From an uncultured Oscillospiraceae bacterium (lineage in GTDB: Bacteria; Bacillota; Clostridia; Oscillospirales; Ruminococcaceae), in assembly GCA_910577565.1 (NCBI GenBank), contig CAJTNJ010000003.1, positions 94,189 to 158,188 on the forward strand: a DNA stretch of 64,000 nt, read 5' to 3'. Below the pieces are notes generated by a model. It worked only from the letters and a program-made list of their open reading frames with translations, had not been told where the DNA came from and searched no databases. Position numbers and translations under genes: made by a program. This document shows, piece after piece, positions 8,537-18,018 of the stretch. The stretch's first letter is position 1. The number at the start of each line of letters is the position of its first letter.

Positions 8537-9427
8537 ATGGTAAAGATAACGGTTCCTGCTACAAGTGCTAATTTAGGTGCTGGTTTTGATACTCTTGGTT
8601 TAGCGTTATCTCTTTATAATTACATATATATTGATTACTCTGATAAGTTGGATATAAAATCAATTGATGGTGTGGATATCCCGACTGATAGTTCAAATCT
8701 CATATATATATCAGCAATTAAATTGTTTGAATTATGTGGAAATAAAATCCCCAATGGTCTTAAGATTGAACAGAAAAATAACATTCCTTTATCAAGAGGG
8801 TTGGGTAGCAGTTCGGCATGCATAATTGCAGGATTGCTTGGAGCCAATGAACTTTTAGGTTCTCCTATGAGCAAAAACGATATTCTTAATTTTGCAACTA
8901 AACTTGAAGGACATCCAGATAATGTTGCTCCCGCTCTTTTAGGCGGCATGGTAACTTCAGTTTACAATAATAGTGAAGTATTGTATGTAAAACAGGAGAT
9001 TGGCTCAAATTTAAACTTTTTTGCTATAGTACCTGATTTTGAGATGAAGACGGAAAAATCACGTCAAATATTGCCAAGTAGTATTTCTTATAGGGATGCC
9101 GTTTTTAATATTTCGCGTGCCGCTTTATTTTCGGCTTCTATATTACAGGGAAAATTTGAAAATCTTAGAGTAGCGTCCAGTGATAAATTACATCAGCCAT
9201 ATCGTCTTAGATTGATACCGCACAGTAAAGAAATATTTGATGCATCATATAATTTTGGGGCTTATTCAGTTTATTTAAGTGGTGCCGGTTCATCGATTAT
9301 ATCTATTTGTGATGGCTGTAATTCTTCATTTTTAAATAATATGAAGTGTAAATTAGATGGAATGGGACTTGAAAATTGGAAAGTTTTAAAACTTTGTGTC
9401 GATAATTATGGAGCAAAAATAGAATAA
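8537..9427 (+). CDS. thrB: Homoserine kinase (GHMP family)
   Basis: Phosphorylates homoserine with ATP, giving the substrate of threonine synthase. The 296-residue GHMP-fold protein has the N-terminal motif PATSANLGAGFDTLG, the ATP-binding PLSRGLGSSSA motif near residue 86, and a C-terminal LSGAGSSI motif. It starts 13 bp after hom, so translation is probably coupled. No truncation or odd residues are seen. Confidence 0.95.
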   Translation: MVKITVPATSANLGAGFDTLGLALSLYNYIYIDYSDKLDIKSIDGVDIPTDSSNLIYISAIKLFELCGNKIPNGLKIEQKNNIPLSRGLGSSSACIIAGLLGANELLGSPMSKNDILNFATKLEGHPDNVAPALLGGMVTSVYNNSEVLYVKQEIGSNLNFFAIVPDFEMKTEKSRQILPSSISYRDAVFNISRAALFSASILQGKFENLRVASSDKLHQPYRLRLIPHSKEIFDASYNFGAYSVYLSGAGSSIISICDGCNSSFLNNMKCKLDGMGLENWKVLKLCVDNYGAKIE

Positions 9428-9476
9428 TATAAAATATATATTGCTATTTTTTGCATAATGTTGTGGAGGAAAAATT

Positions 9477-10682
9477 ATGAGTCTTATTGTACAAAAATTC
9501 GGTGGCACATCGGTAGCAAATGCTGATCGTTTGAAAAATGTCGCTAGAATTGTTACAGACACTTATAAAAAAGGTAATAGCGTGGTGGTCGTTGTGTCCG
9601 CTCAAGGTGATACGACAGACGATCTGATTAAAAAAGCAGCAGAGATTAATGAAAACCCTTCTTCAAGAGAAATGGATGTTTTGCTTTCTAGTGGAGAACA
9701 AATTTCCATGTCACTTCTTGCAATGGCAATTCAAAAGCTTGGTTTCCCGGTTGTATCACTTACCGGTTGGCAAGCAGGATTTAGCACTAAGCCTGAGCAT
9801 GGTAATGCACGAATTACCAAAATTAACACAAGTAGGCTCAAACGAGAGTTAGAGTCAAAAAAAATAGTAATTGTTGCAGGGTTTCAGGGCCTTAACAAAT
9901 TTGATGATATTACAACATTGGGCAGGGGAGGATCGGATACCAGCGCTGTTGCAATATCTGCTGCACTACATGCTGATTTATGTCAAATTTATACTGACGT
10001 TGATGGGGTATATACTGCTGATCCGAGACTTGTCAAAAATGCAATCAAACTAGATGAGATAAGCTTTGATGAGATGCTTGAACTTGCTACTCTTGGAGCT
10101 CAAGTCTTGCATAATCGATCAGTTGAAATGGCTAAGCGTTATAATATAAATTTAGAAGTTCTATCAAGTCTTGAAAATGTACCTGGAACAAAGGTAAAGG
10201 AGAAAATAAAAATGGAAAAATTACTTATTAGAGGTGTTACAAGAGATGACGATATAGCACGCATTGCTTTATTAAACATACCAGATGAACCAGGCTTTGC
10301 ATATCGTATATTTTCTCTTATGGGAAAACACAATATAAATGTAGATATTATTTTGCAGTCAATTGGACGCGATAGCACTAAAGATATTAGTTTTACCGTT
10401 CCGATAGACCAGATGGACCTTGCAACAAATGTTCTTGAAAAAGAAAAAAGTTCAATTGGCATGGGCGAAATTCAAGTTTCTGATTCAGTCTCCAAGGTTT
10501 CGGTAGTTGGTGCAGGAATGCAATCAAACCCTGGTGTTGCAGCAAAACTTTTTGAGGCGTTATTTGATGCTGAAATAAACATACATATGATTTCGACAAG
10601 CGAAATTAAAATTTCAGTTCTCATAGATAAAAAAGATAGTGCACGTGCTGTTGACGTGATACATGAGAAATTTTTTGACTAA
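9477..10682 (+). CDS. lysC: Aspartate kinase with tandem ACT domains
   Basis: Phosphorylates aspartate, the entry step to lysine, threonine and methionine. The N-terminal amino-acid-kinase domain has KFGGTSVA at ~7-14 and GRGGSDTSAVAI near 152-163; two ACT domains follow from ~250 onward (LNIPDEPGFAYRIF and VVGAGMQSNPGVAAKLFEAL). Full length is 401 residues, normal for the class with separate alpha and beta subunits. TGGAGG precedes the ATG. The gene also contains an internal in-frame start (see 10212). Its stop overlaps the ATG of the next gene (TAATG). Confidence 0.95.
   Translation: MSLIVQKFGGTSVANADRLKNVARIVTDTYKKGNSVVVVVSAQGDTTDDLIKKAAEINENPSSREMDVLLSSGEQISMSLLAMAIQKLGFPVVSLTGWQAGFSTKPEHGNARITKINTSRLKRELESKKIVIVAGFQGLNKFDDITTLGRGGSDTSAVAISAALHADLCQIYTDVDGVYTADPRLVKNAIKLDEISFDEMLELATLGAQVLHNRSVEMAKRYNINLEVLSSLENVPGTKVKEKIKMEKLLIRGVTRDDDIARIALLNIPDEPGFAYRIFSLMGKHNINVDIILQSIGRDSTKDISFTVPIDQMDLATNVLEKEKSSIGMGEIQVSDSVSKVSVVGAGMQSNPGVAAKLFEALFDAEINIHMISTSEIKISVLIDKKDSARAVDVIHEKFFD
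10212..10682 (+). CDS. Probable aspartate kinase beta subunit from an internal start in lysC
   Basis: AAAGGAGA at 10196-10203 lies 9 nt before an in-frame ATG at 10212, exactly at the junction between kinase and ACT domains. Translation from here gives a ~156-residue protein made of the two ACT domains. In Bacillus subtilis LysC and Corynebacterium LysC the beta subunit is made in just this way and assembles with alpha into the feedback-inhibited enzyme. The signal is seen directly; its use is inferred. Confidence 0.6.
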   Translation: MEKLLIRGVTRDDDIARIALLNIPDEPGFAYRIFSLMGKHNINVDIILQSIGRDSTKDISFTVPIDQMDLATNVLEKEKSSIGMGEIQVSDSVSKVSVVGAGMQSNPGVAAKLFEALFDAEINIHMISTSEIKISVLIDKKDSARAVDVIHEKFFD

Positions 10683-11326
10683 TGAAAAGACTTTGTATTT
10701 TTGATTTGGATGGTACCCTTCTTGACACAATAGAAGACATTGCCCATGCTTTTAACAATGCTCTTGTGAAAAGTGGCTTACCGACACACGATATATCAAA
10801 ATATCGCAAAATGTTGGGCGACGGTATAATTAAATTGTCTATAAGAGCTACGGGACTTACACCTGATGATGATAAATTTAAAGCTATCGTTGACGATTTT
10901 TTCTGCTTTTATGGCAAATGCAATTCAAAATATACTAAATGCTATGAGGGCATACCGGAGCTTTTAGATAATTTGCAGAACAACTCAGTTAAAATTGCTG
11001 TTCTTTCAAATAAACCCGATTTATTTGTTAAAACTTTAGTTGCTAAACATTTAGGCAATATAAATTTTTCTTATATTCAAGGAGGTTTGGAATCAGTACC
11101 TCTTAAACCAGATCCGACTTCTGTGAATAACATTATTTTAAAGCTCAAAGTTTCAAAAGACGAAACACTATTTATAGGTGATTCTGTTGTTGATGTTGAA
11201 ACGGCAAAAAGAGCACATGTTTCTTGCGCTGCAGTTACATGGGGATTTCAATCAAAAGAAAGCCTAATAAATGCTAATCCTGAATATATAATTGGTAAAC
11301 CAATTGATATATTAAATTACATATAA
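10682..11326 (+). CDS. HAD-superfamily phosphatase, phosphoglycolate-phosphatase-like
   Basis: A 214-residue haloacid-dehalogenase-type hydrolase with a helical cap. Motif I is FDLDGTLLDT (~6-15), motif II VLSNKP (~107), then the conserved Lys in PLKPDP and motif IV FIGDSVVDVETA (~164). Its ATG overlaps the lysC stop by one base, so it belongs to the aspartate-family operon. Gph/PpaX-like by sequence, but the real substrate is unknown; a role on a phosphorylated pathway intermediate is only suggested by context. Confidence 0.85.
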   Translation: MKRLCIFDLDGTLLDTIEDIAHAFNNALVKSGLPTHDISKYRKMLGDGIIKLSIRATGLTPDDDKFKAIVDDFFCFYGKCNSKYTKCYEGIPELLDNLQNNSVKIAVLSNKPDLFVKTLVAKHLGNINFSYIQGGLESVPLKPDPTSVNNIILKLKVSKDETLFIGDSVVDVETAKRAHVSCAAVTWGFQSKESLINANPEYIIGKPIDILNYI

Positions 11327-11339
11327 AGGAGAAGTTATT

Positions 11340-12989
11340 ATGCAAGCTATTTATAAAAATTATTGTGAAGAAGTTTTTGATGAAAATGGTGTTTTGCAAG
11401 ATATTACCATAAAAGCGCCGGAAAATTTCAATTTTGGCTATGATGTCGTGGACGCAATAGCTAAGCAAGATCCATCTAAGCGAGCTCTTGTTTGGTGTGA
11501 TATAAATGGCAATGAACGCACATTTACGTTTGGCGAAATAAGTAAACTTTCCAATAGAGCGGCCAACTTTTTTATTTCTATAGGAGTTAAGCGTGGCGAC
11601 TTTGTCTTGCTTATTTTAAAACGCCATTATGAATATTGGTATATATTACCTGCTTTGCATAAAATTGGTGCAATAGCAATACCCGGAACGCACATGTTAA
11701 CAAGTGATGATATTGAATATAGAGTTAAGATGGCTGGCATTAATTGCATCGTTTTCACTACACAAAACGACATACCAAAGACAATTTTAGATATAAGGGA
11801 AAAATGTCCTAATCTTGATAAACTTATTTCTGTTCGTGATGATGTAGAAGGCTGTGTTAATTTTTCAAAAGAATTGGATAATTATTCCGATGAATTAGAA
11901 AGAATACCTAACAATATTAACGATTCTATGCTTGCTTATTTCACTTCTGGAACAACAGGTCACCCTAAACTGGTTGAGCATGCCTACTCCTATCCGCTTG
12001 GACATATTATAACAAGTAAATATTGGCAAAATGTTGAATCAGATGGATTGCACCTTACAGTGTCTGATACCGGTTGGGCAAAGGCAGCATGGGGCAAAAT
12101 ATATGGTCAATGGTTAGCAGGAACAGCACTCATGGTATATGACTTTGATAAGTTTGTTGCAGATGATCTATTAAATGTAATCGAAAAATATCAAGTAACA
12201 ACATTTTGTGCACCACCGACTATATATAGATTTTTCATGAAAGAAGGTCTTGGAAACCACGACATATCATGTTTGCACTATGTCACAACTGCTGGTGAGG
12301 CGTTAAATTATGAGATAATAAAACAATTTAAAGATAAAACAGGGCTTCAAATTATGGAAGGCTTTGGCCAAACCGAAACTACCGCTATATTGATAAACAA
12401 AGTAGGATCTGAAATTAAGCCCGGTTCCATGGGAAAACCGTCGCCGCTTTATGACGTAGTTTTAGTTGATGAAAACTGTGAAGATGTTGGCAATAATGCT
12501 GTTGGTGAAATCTGCATACGTCTTCGTAAAAATAAGCCCCAATACGGATTGTTTAAAAGATATTACCATGATGATGTGCTAAATGAATATGTGTGGAGGG
12601 GCGGTGTATATCATACAGGTGATACCGCAACTCGCGATGATAATGGATATTTTTGGTATGTAGGTAGGCTTGATGATATAATAAAGTCTAGTGGATATCG
12701 CATAGGTCCATTTGAGATTGAAAGTGTTCTTATGGAACACCCTGCTGTATTGGAATGTGGGATTGTAGGTGTGCCTGATGAGTTTAGAGGCCAAATCATC
12801 AAAGCAAATGTTGTTCTTACTAGTTCTTATGAAAAATCGGACGAGCTTGCAAAAGAACTTCAAGAATATGTAAAGAAAAAAACGGCGCCTTATAAATATC
12901 CTAGAATTATAGAGTTTATGGAAGAACTTCCTAAAACAATTTCTGGTAAAATAAGAAGAAATATTTTAAGAGAAAATAAAGAACAATAA
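11340..12989 (+). CDS. AMP-forming acyl-CoA synthetase (medium-chain/acetyl-CoA synthetase-like)
   Basis: An ANL-superfamily ligase that activates a carboxylic acid to acyl-AMP and then acyl-CoA. The 549 residues include the P-loop YFTSGTTGHPKLVEH near 200, the A5 motif GFGQTETTA, the hinge/A8 region YHTGDTATRD...GYRIGPFEIE, and the A10 Lys in PKTISGKIRRN. It is closest in style to the MACS (AcsM-like) group. AAAGGAGAAG precedes the ATG, 13 bp after the HAD gene, so it looks like the last gene of the hom operon. That neighbourhood is unusual for this enzyme; propionate or another short acid is a guess for the substrate. Confidence 0.88.
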   Translation: MQAIYKNYCEEVFDENGVLQDITIKAPENFNFGYDVVDAIAKQDPSKRALVWCDINGNERTFTFGEISKLSNRAANFFISIGVKRGDFVLLILKRHYEYWYILPALHKIGAIAIPGTHMLTSDDIEYRVKMAGINCIVFTTQNDIPKTILDIREKCPNLDKLISVRDDVEGCVNFSKELDNYSDELERIPNNINDSMLAYFTSGTTGHPKLVEHAYSYPLGHIITSKYWQNVESDGLHLTVSDTGWAKAAWGKIYGQWLAGTALMVYDFDKFVADDLLNVIEKYQVTTFCAPPTIYRFFMKEGLGNHDISCLHYVTTAGEALNYEIIKQFKDKTGLQIMEGFGQTETTAILINKVGSEIKPGSMGKPSPLYDVVLVDENCEDVGNNAVGEICIRLRKNKPQYGLFKRYYHDDVLNEYVWRGGVYHTGDTATRDDNGYFWYVGRLDDIIKSSGYRIGPFEIESVLMEHPAVLECGIVGVPDEFRGQIIKANVVLTSSYEKSDELAKELQEYVKKKTAPYKYPRIIEFMEELPKTISGKIRRNILRENKEQ

Positions 12990-13307
12990 TTATATAATAT
13001 ACATATAAAACCAAGCGGCTACTTTTAATATGTTTGTTGGAAAAATTTTTAATAATGGTATCTTTTTTGTTTTTAAGTATTTTTTATAATAAGTAATTTT
13101 TAATTTGGTATTTCCGCCTTTTTAACTTATTAATTTTTTATGTTATTATATTCTAACAGAAATTTTTTGATGGATTAACCAAAACCTTCAAGATATACTT
13201 CAAAAATGTGTTAATTATTGGTTGCTAGCTGCTTAGTTGTGCAAGAAAAAATTTATATATATATATATTATATTTCTGTGTTGTTAAATAATAAGGAGAT
13301 AACAAAA
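12990..13307. other. Intergenic region upstream of metK
   Basis: About 320 AT-rich bases including a run of alternating TA around 13253-13270. No SAM riboswitch core, T-box or clear promoter is recognised. The hydrophobic in-frame extension upstream of the metK ATG (from 13218) has no ribosome binding site and is not coding. Confidence 0.5.
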
Positions 13308-14492
13308 ATGTCAAAATGTTATTTTACGTCTGAATCTGTAACTGAAGGTCATCCTGATAAAATATGCGATCAAATATCCGATGCTGTTTTAGATGAAATT
13401 TTAAAAAAAGACCCTAAAGCAAGAGTAGCATGTGAAACTGTTTGCACTACTGGTATGGTAATGCTAATGGGAGAAATAACAACAAATTGTTATGTAGATA
13501 TTCCTAAAATAGCAAGGAGTGTATTAAAAGATATAGGCTATGATTGTGCTAAATATGGGTTTGATTTTAAAACTTGTGCTGTGTTGTCGAATATTGATGA
13601 ACAATCTTCAGATATTGCTATTGGCGTTAATAACTCTTTAGAAAATAGAGAAGGTGGCAGTTTCGATCTTGGTGCCGGTGACCAAGGCATGATGTTTGGT
13701 TTTGCATGTGACGAAACTCCTGAACTTATGCCAATGCCAATTTCATATGCCCACAAACTTGCAAAAAGATTGGCGGAAGTTAGAAAAGATAAAACTTTAA
13801 CTTATTTAAGGCCAGACGGAAAAACTCAAGTAACTATAGAATATGAAAATGGCAAACCTGTAGCTGTTGATACTATTGTAATATCAACTCAGCACAATGA
13901 AGAGGTTGAGCTGGAACAGATCCGGCAAGATTTGATAAAATATGTAATAAAACCAATAATTCCAGCTGATTTGATGTTAAGTACAACAAAAATATTTATC
14001 AATCCAACTGGCAGATTTGTTATAGGTGGTCCCACAGCAGATAGTGGGCTTACCGGAAGAAAGATTATTGTAGATACTTATGGTGGATATTCCAGGCATG
14101 GTGGAGGAGCTTTTTCCGGTAAAGATCCCACTAAAGTAGACAGAAGTGCTGCTTATGCGGCGAGGCATGTTGCTAAAAACATCGTTGCTGCAAAACTGGC
14201 AAGACAGTGTGAAGTCCAAATAGCATATGCAATTGGTGTTGCACACCCTGTTTCAATCATGGTAGATACTTTTGGTAGCGGAGTCTATGATGATGAAATA
14301 TTGGAAAAATCAGTTGAAAAAGTTTTTGATCTAAGACCTGCGTCTATTATTGATTCACTTGACCTTAGAAGACCAATTTATAAAGATCTTGCTGTATATG
14401 GACATTTTGGGCGAAGTGATCTTGAGTTGCCTTGGGAGAAAACCGATCGTGTTGAAGAACTTAAAAATGCCGTTAAAGAACTAATAGCTTAA
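13308..14492 (+). CDS. metK: S-adenosylmethionine synthetase
   Basis: Makes SAM from methionine and ATP. The 394 residues contain GHPDKICDQISDAVLD near the N-terminus (ATP/metal), the GAGDQGMMFG signature near 115, and the P-loop-like GGGAFSGKDPTKVDRS near 265. I chose the ATG at 13308 because AAGGAGAT lies 8-10 nt before it and the protein then starts like other MetK proteins (SKCYFTSESVTEGHP). A terminator hairpin follows the gene. It stands alone rather than in the upstream operon. Confidence 0.96.
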   Translation: MSKCYFTSESVTEGHPDKICDQISDAVLDEILKKDPKARVACETVCTTGMVMLMGEITTNCYVDIPKIARSVLKDIGYDCAKYGFDFKTCAVLSNIDEQSSDIAIGVNNSLENREGGSFDLGAGDQGMMFGFACDETPELMPMPISYAHKLAKRLAEVRKDKTLTYLRPDGKTQVTIEYENGKPVAVDTIVISTQHNEEVELEQIRQDLIKYVIKPIIPADLMLSTTKIFINPTGRFVIGGPTADSGLTGRKIIVDTYGGYSRHGGGAFSGKDPTKVDRSAAYAARHVAKNIVAAKLARQCEVQIAYAIGVAHPVSIMVDTFGSGVYDDEILEKSVEKVFDLRPASIIDSLDLRRPIYKDLAVYGHFGRSDLELPWEKTDRVEELKNAVKELIA

Positions 14493-14511
14493 ATTAATTT
14501 TTAAATGTTTC

Positions 14512-14558
14512 TAACAGTATGTATATATTAATATGCATGCTGTTAATTTTTATTTTTT
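14512..14558 (+). terminator. Terminator after metK
   Basis: The arms TAACAGTATG and CATGCTGTTA form an imperfect stem followed by a T-rich tail. Confidence 0.75.
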
Positions 14559-14606
14559 CACATATGTGGCCTTTTAACATATAATAAACAAAAGGGGTAG
14601 ATACAT

Positions 14607-14945
14607 ATGGAATTTATATCTTATGGTATATTGTTATTGGCAGCATTTATTGGTTTTATTCATATTTTTGATGTAATTGAAAGGTGGATTATAAGATCAA
14701 ACCAGCCGGTTAGCAGTATAGTCATAGTTCCGCTTGAAGGTCATATAGATGAAATTGAAATGTTAGCGCGAGAATTCAGATCAAAATATCGTAAAAATGA
14801 TAATACGAGCTTATTATTTGTTGATGTTGGAATGGATAAAGAAACCCGTGATATTTGTGAGACTTTTTGTGGGGATTATTCGGATGTGTTGCTTTGCGAT
14901 GATTGTCAAGTTTATAATTTGCTAAAAATGAGTATAGCAAAATAA
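14607..14945 (+). CDS. Uncharacterised single-TM protein, 112 aa
   Basis: I do not recognise the family with certainty. A hydrophobic N-terminal helix (~residues 5-27) is followed by a soluble domain of mixed alpha/beta character (SSIVIVPLEGH..., LLFVDVGMD, VLLCDD), ending in an amphipathic helix. AAAGGGG lies 11 nt before the ATG. It sits alone between metK and recD2 with AT-rich gaps on both sides. The strand-loop rhythm VPLEGHIDEIE and VDVGMDKETR recalls a small glycosyltransferase-like or response-regulator-like fold, but no catalytic residues are evident. Confidence 0.7.
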   Translation: MEFISYGILLLAAFIGFIHIFDVIERWIIRSNQPVSSIVIVPLEGHIDEIEMLAREFRSKYRKNDNTSLLFVDVGMDKETRDICETFCGDYSDVLLCDDCQVYNLLKMSIAK

Positions 14946-15155
14946 TAATTATTGTATAATTCAAATGTCTTAGAGCTTTATAATTAAAACAACAGCTTTT
15001 TTATATGTTTTAAAATTTATGTTATAACTAAGCATTGTTATTGCATGCTGCAATTATTTTATAAACGAAATGTTTTTTTAGGCAAGTTATAATTTACAAC
15101 CTTAAAAATTAGTAGTATACTTAAAATATAGAATTACTAGTTTAAGGGAGAAAAA

Positions 15156-17366
15156 ATGGAGGATAACTTAATAAGTTTAGACTATACTGTAGAGGAAGTT
15201 ATCTTTAAAAACGAAGACACAGGTTTTGCGGTAATAAGCGGTGTCGTTGACAATTTAATGGTTGTGGCAGTTGGCGATCTTGCAGCTGTTGAAGTAGGTG
15301 AGCAACTGACTGTTACTGGATTTTATACTGATCACCCAAGTTATGGCACTCAGTTTAAGGTTAAGTTATTTGAGAGAAAGCTTCCTACTACAGAAAGGGC
15401 AATAAGAAAGTTTTTGGCTTCTGGTGTTATAAAGGGAGTTGGGCCTGTTCTTGCCGAGCGCATAGTAAATTGTTTTGGGAAAGATACATTAAAGATTATT
15501 GAGAATGATCCCGATTGTCTTTCTAGCGTAAAAGGTATCTCACCGAGCAAAATTAGCAAGATTAAAGATGAATTTGATAAATTATTTGCTATGAGAAGAC
15601 TCATGATATTTTTAGAAGAGTTTGGAGTCAAGTCAAGCGTAAGCTTTAAAGCCTGGAGCAAGTGGGGAGTGTTTTCACTTGAGCTAATAAAGAAAAATCC
15701 ATATAAGCTTTGCAGTGAAGGTATAGATTTGTCTTTTTCGGTTGCCGATGAAATTGCAACCAAAATGAGTATTGCGCAAAACGACAGCTCTAGAATCGCT
15801 TCCGGCATAGAATATATTTTGCGGTATAATGCTAAAGAAAACGGTCATACATGTGTTCCAAGGCTAAGCATTTTGCCAGTTGCACATAATTTGTTAGGCG
15901 TAAATAGAGAAGAGATTGAGCTTGAAATAGATAAAATGATAGATATGTCAAGAATTTATTCCTGTAGTATGGGAAAAGAAATGTTGTTTTTGCCTTCTTA
16001 CTATTTTGCGGAAAATTACATAGCAAACCGCATAGCAAACCTTTTGTCAAATTTTGAAGATATAGAAAACGATGTACTTGAAACGCTCATTGATTTTGAA
16101 GAAGAACAAATGGGCATTAATTTTGCAAGGCTACAGAGGAAAGCTATAAAAGAGGCAATATGTAATGGCATATTTATATTAAGCGGAGGACCTGGAACGG
16201 GAAAGACAACCATATTAAATGCTGTTATTTCTATTTTGGAGCAAAAGGGTTTAGATATAGCCATTTGTGCACCAACTGGACGAGCTGCCAAGAGGTTGTC
16301 TGAAGTTAGTGGGAAAAATGCAATAACAATTCACAGATTGCTTGGTGTGCAAACAAGAGAAGAAGATAAAAGAGAATTTGTGCACAACGAAAAGAATTTG
16401 TTAAAGCATGATGTTATAATAATAGATGAGATGTCTATGGTTGATAGTTTGCTTTTTTATGATCTTTTAAAAGGAACAAAAAATGATTGCAAATTCATTT
16501 TAACTGGAGATCATCATCAATTGCCTTCAGTTTCAGCCGGAAATGTCTTAAAAGAACTAATTGCGAGCGATTGCATACCAAATGTTGAACTTCGCGATAT
16601 TTTTAGACAGTCAGCAAAAAGTTTGATAATAACAAATGCTCATGCAATAATTAACGACGAACTTCCTGAGCTTTTTAGAACAGACAGCGACTTCTTCTTT
16701 TTGGGAAGGAACACTAAAGAGTCTGTTACAAGCACAATTGTTGATTTGTGTTTTAGACGACTGCCAAATTCATATGGATATAGGCCTATAGAAGATATAC
16801 AGGTTGTGTGTCCATCTAAAAAAGGCATAGATGGAACAATAAATATTAATAATGAGCTTCAAAAGCATATTAACCCAAAAGCTAAAGGTAAATCTGAATT
16901 TAGTTTTGGCGCTTATACTTTTCGTGAAGGCGATAAAGTTATGCAGATTAAAAATAATTATGATATTGCGTGGACAAGCAATGGCGAAGATGGAACAGGG
17001 ATATTTAATGGCGATATAGGTATTATTAAGGAAATAAGAAAGTTAAGTGGAACATTAAAAATTGATTTTGAAGGGAAAATTGCTGAATATACAATTGAGA
17101 TGGCAAGAGAGATAGAGCTTGCTTATGCAATAACCATACATAAAAGCCAGGGCAATGAATTTAGGTGTGTTATAATGCCAGTGTTAAATAAAAGTACAGA
17201 GTTTTACAACAGAAATCTTCTTTATACCGGTATCACAAGAGCTCGTGAAAATCTTATATTAGTTGGTTCGTCAGACAGCGTCGCAAATATGTCAAGGCAG
17301 ATTAAGGTTAATTATAGATATACAGGACTTAAGGAATTTATAATAAAATGTGTAATAAAGGAGTAG
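15156..17366 (+). CDS. recD2: RecD2-type SF1B DNA helicase
   Basis: A 5'-3' DNA helicase involved in repair and fork processing in bacteria that lack RecBC. The 736 residues show an N-terminal OB-like region, a helix-hairpin-helix cluster around 85-150 (IKGVGPVLAERIV and SVKGISPSKISKIK), Walker A GGPGTGKTT near 345, Walker B IIDEMSMVD, the motif around TGDHHQLPSV, and the C-terminal UvrD-like AITIHKSQGNEF and YTGITRARENL motifs. AAGGGAG precedes the ATG. A comF-like gene follows after 4 bp, so the two are co-transcribed. Confidence 0.93.
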   Translation: MEDNLISLDYTVEEVIFKNEDTGFAVISGVVDNLMVVAVGDLAAVEVGEQLTVTGFYTDHPSYGTQFKVKLFERKLPTTERAIRKFLASGVIKGVGPVLAERIVNCFGKDTLKIIENDPDCLSSVKGISPSKISKIKDEFDKLFAMRRLMIFLEEFGVKSSVSFKAWSKWGVFSLELIKKNPYKLCSEGIDLSFSVADEIATKMSIAQNDSSRIASGIEYILRYNAKENGHTCVPRLSILPVAHNLLGVNREEIELEIDKMIDMSRIYSCSMGKEMLFLPSYYFAENYIANRIANLLSNFEDIENDVLETLIDFEEEQMGINFARLQRKAIKEAICNGIFILSGGPGTGKTTILNAVISILEQKGLDIAICAPTGRAAKRLSEVSGKNAITIHRLLGVQTREEDKREFVHNEKNLLKHDVIIIDEMSMVDSLLFYDLLKGTKNDCKFILTGDHHQLPSVSAGNVLKELIASDCIPNVELRDIFRQSAKSLIITNAHAIINDELPELFRTDSDFFFLGRNTKESVTSTIVDLCFRRLPNSYGYRPIEDIQVVCPSKKGIDGTININNELQKHINPKAKGKSEFSFGAYTFREGDKVMQIKNNYDIAWTSNGEDGTGIFNGDIGIIKEIRKLSGTLKIDFEGKIAEYTIEMAREIELAYAITIHKSQGNEFRCVIMPVLNKSTEFYNRNLLYTGITRARENLILVGSSDSVANMSRQIKVNYRYTGLKEFIIKCVIKE

Positions 17367-17370
17367 TATT

Positions 17371-18018
17371 ATGTTTATAAAACAAGTGTATCGTTGTCCA
17401 TATTGCAATGTAAAAACCAGCAACGCAATATGCTGTAGCAGCTGTGCAGATGATTTGAAGCAGTTTGTAAATAATAAAACCGGAAAAACACCTTATTGTG
17501 ACGAATTTTCAGCGCCACTTGTTTATGATGACATAGTTCGTGATGCAATCACTAGGTTTAAATTCAATGATTGTCCTGATTATCACGAAGGTTTTGCTCA
17601 GCTGATGTTAAGTTGTAATTTGTTTGATGCTGATATTATCATTTCGGTACCGTCGTTTAAGAAAAATAAAAAATACAATACATCGGCTTTACTTGCAAAA
17701 TGTATTTCAAAACAAATTGGAATTGACTATGAACCTAGGGCAGTGAAGAAGATAAGAGAAACAAAATTTCAACATCAATGCGACTTTAAACAAAGACTTA
17801 CAAATCTTAACGATTCTTTTGCTGCAAAGCCAAGAAAAGTATCTGGAAAGAATATTTTAATTTGCGATGATATAATCACGAGTGGTTCAACTATTGACGA
17901 AATTGCAAAGGCTTGCAAGCATGCTAGAGCAAATAAAGTTTATGCCATAGCTATTGCGATATCAAATGTAGCTTTTAATTATGAAAATAACAGAAATAAT
18001 TTCAAAGATGAACAATAA
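17371..18018 (+). CDS. comF: ComF-family phosphoribosyltransferase-like protein
   Basis: A 215-residue protein with an N-terminal zinc-ribbon-like region (CPYCNV, CCSSCADDL) and a C-terminal type I PRTase fold with the PRPP-binding motif ICDDIITSGSTIDE near 170. ComF family members are required for late DNA uptake in competent Bacillus, but they are also widespread in non-competent Clostridia, where their function is unclear. It starts 4 bp after recD2. Such a pairing fits single-stranded DNA handling, but that is inference. Confidence 0.85.
   Translation: MFIKQVYRCPYCNVKTSNAICCSSCADDLKQFVNNKTGKTPYCDEFSAPLVYDDIVRDAITRFKFNDCPDYHEGFAQLMLSCNLFDADIIISVPSFKKNKKYNTSALLAKCISKQIGIDYEPRAVKKIRETKFQHQCDFKQRLTNLNDSFAAKPRKVSGKNILICDDIITSGSTIDEIAKACKHARANKVYAIAIAISNVAFNYENNRNNFKDEQ

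Noticed and set aside
12990..13307. SAM riboswitch upstream of metK.
   Set aside because: No SAM-I or SAM-II/III conserved core or terminator/antiterminator pair can be seen in the 320-bp gap.
13218..13307. N-terminal extension of metK from an upstream in-frame ATG.
   Set aside because: The extension is low complexity (IYIYIYYI from a TA run), lacks a ribosome binding site, and the ATG at 13308 gives the standard MetK N-terminus.
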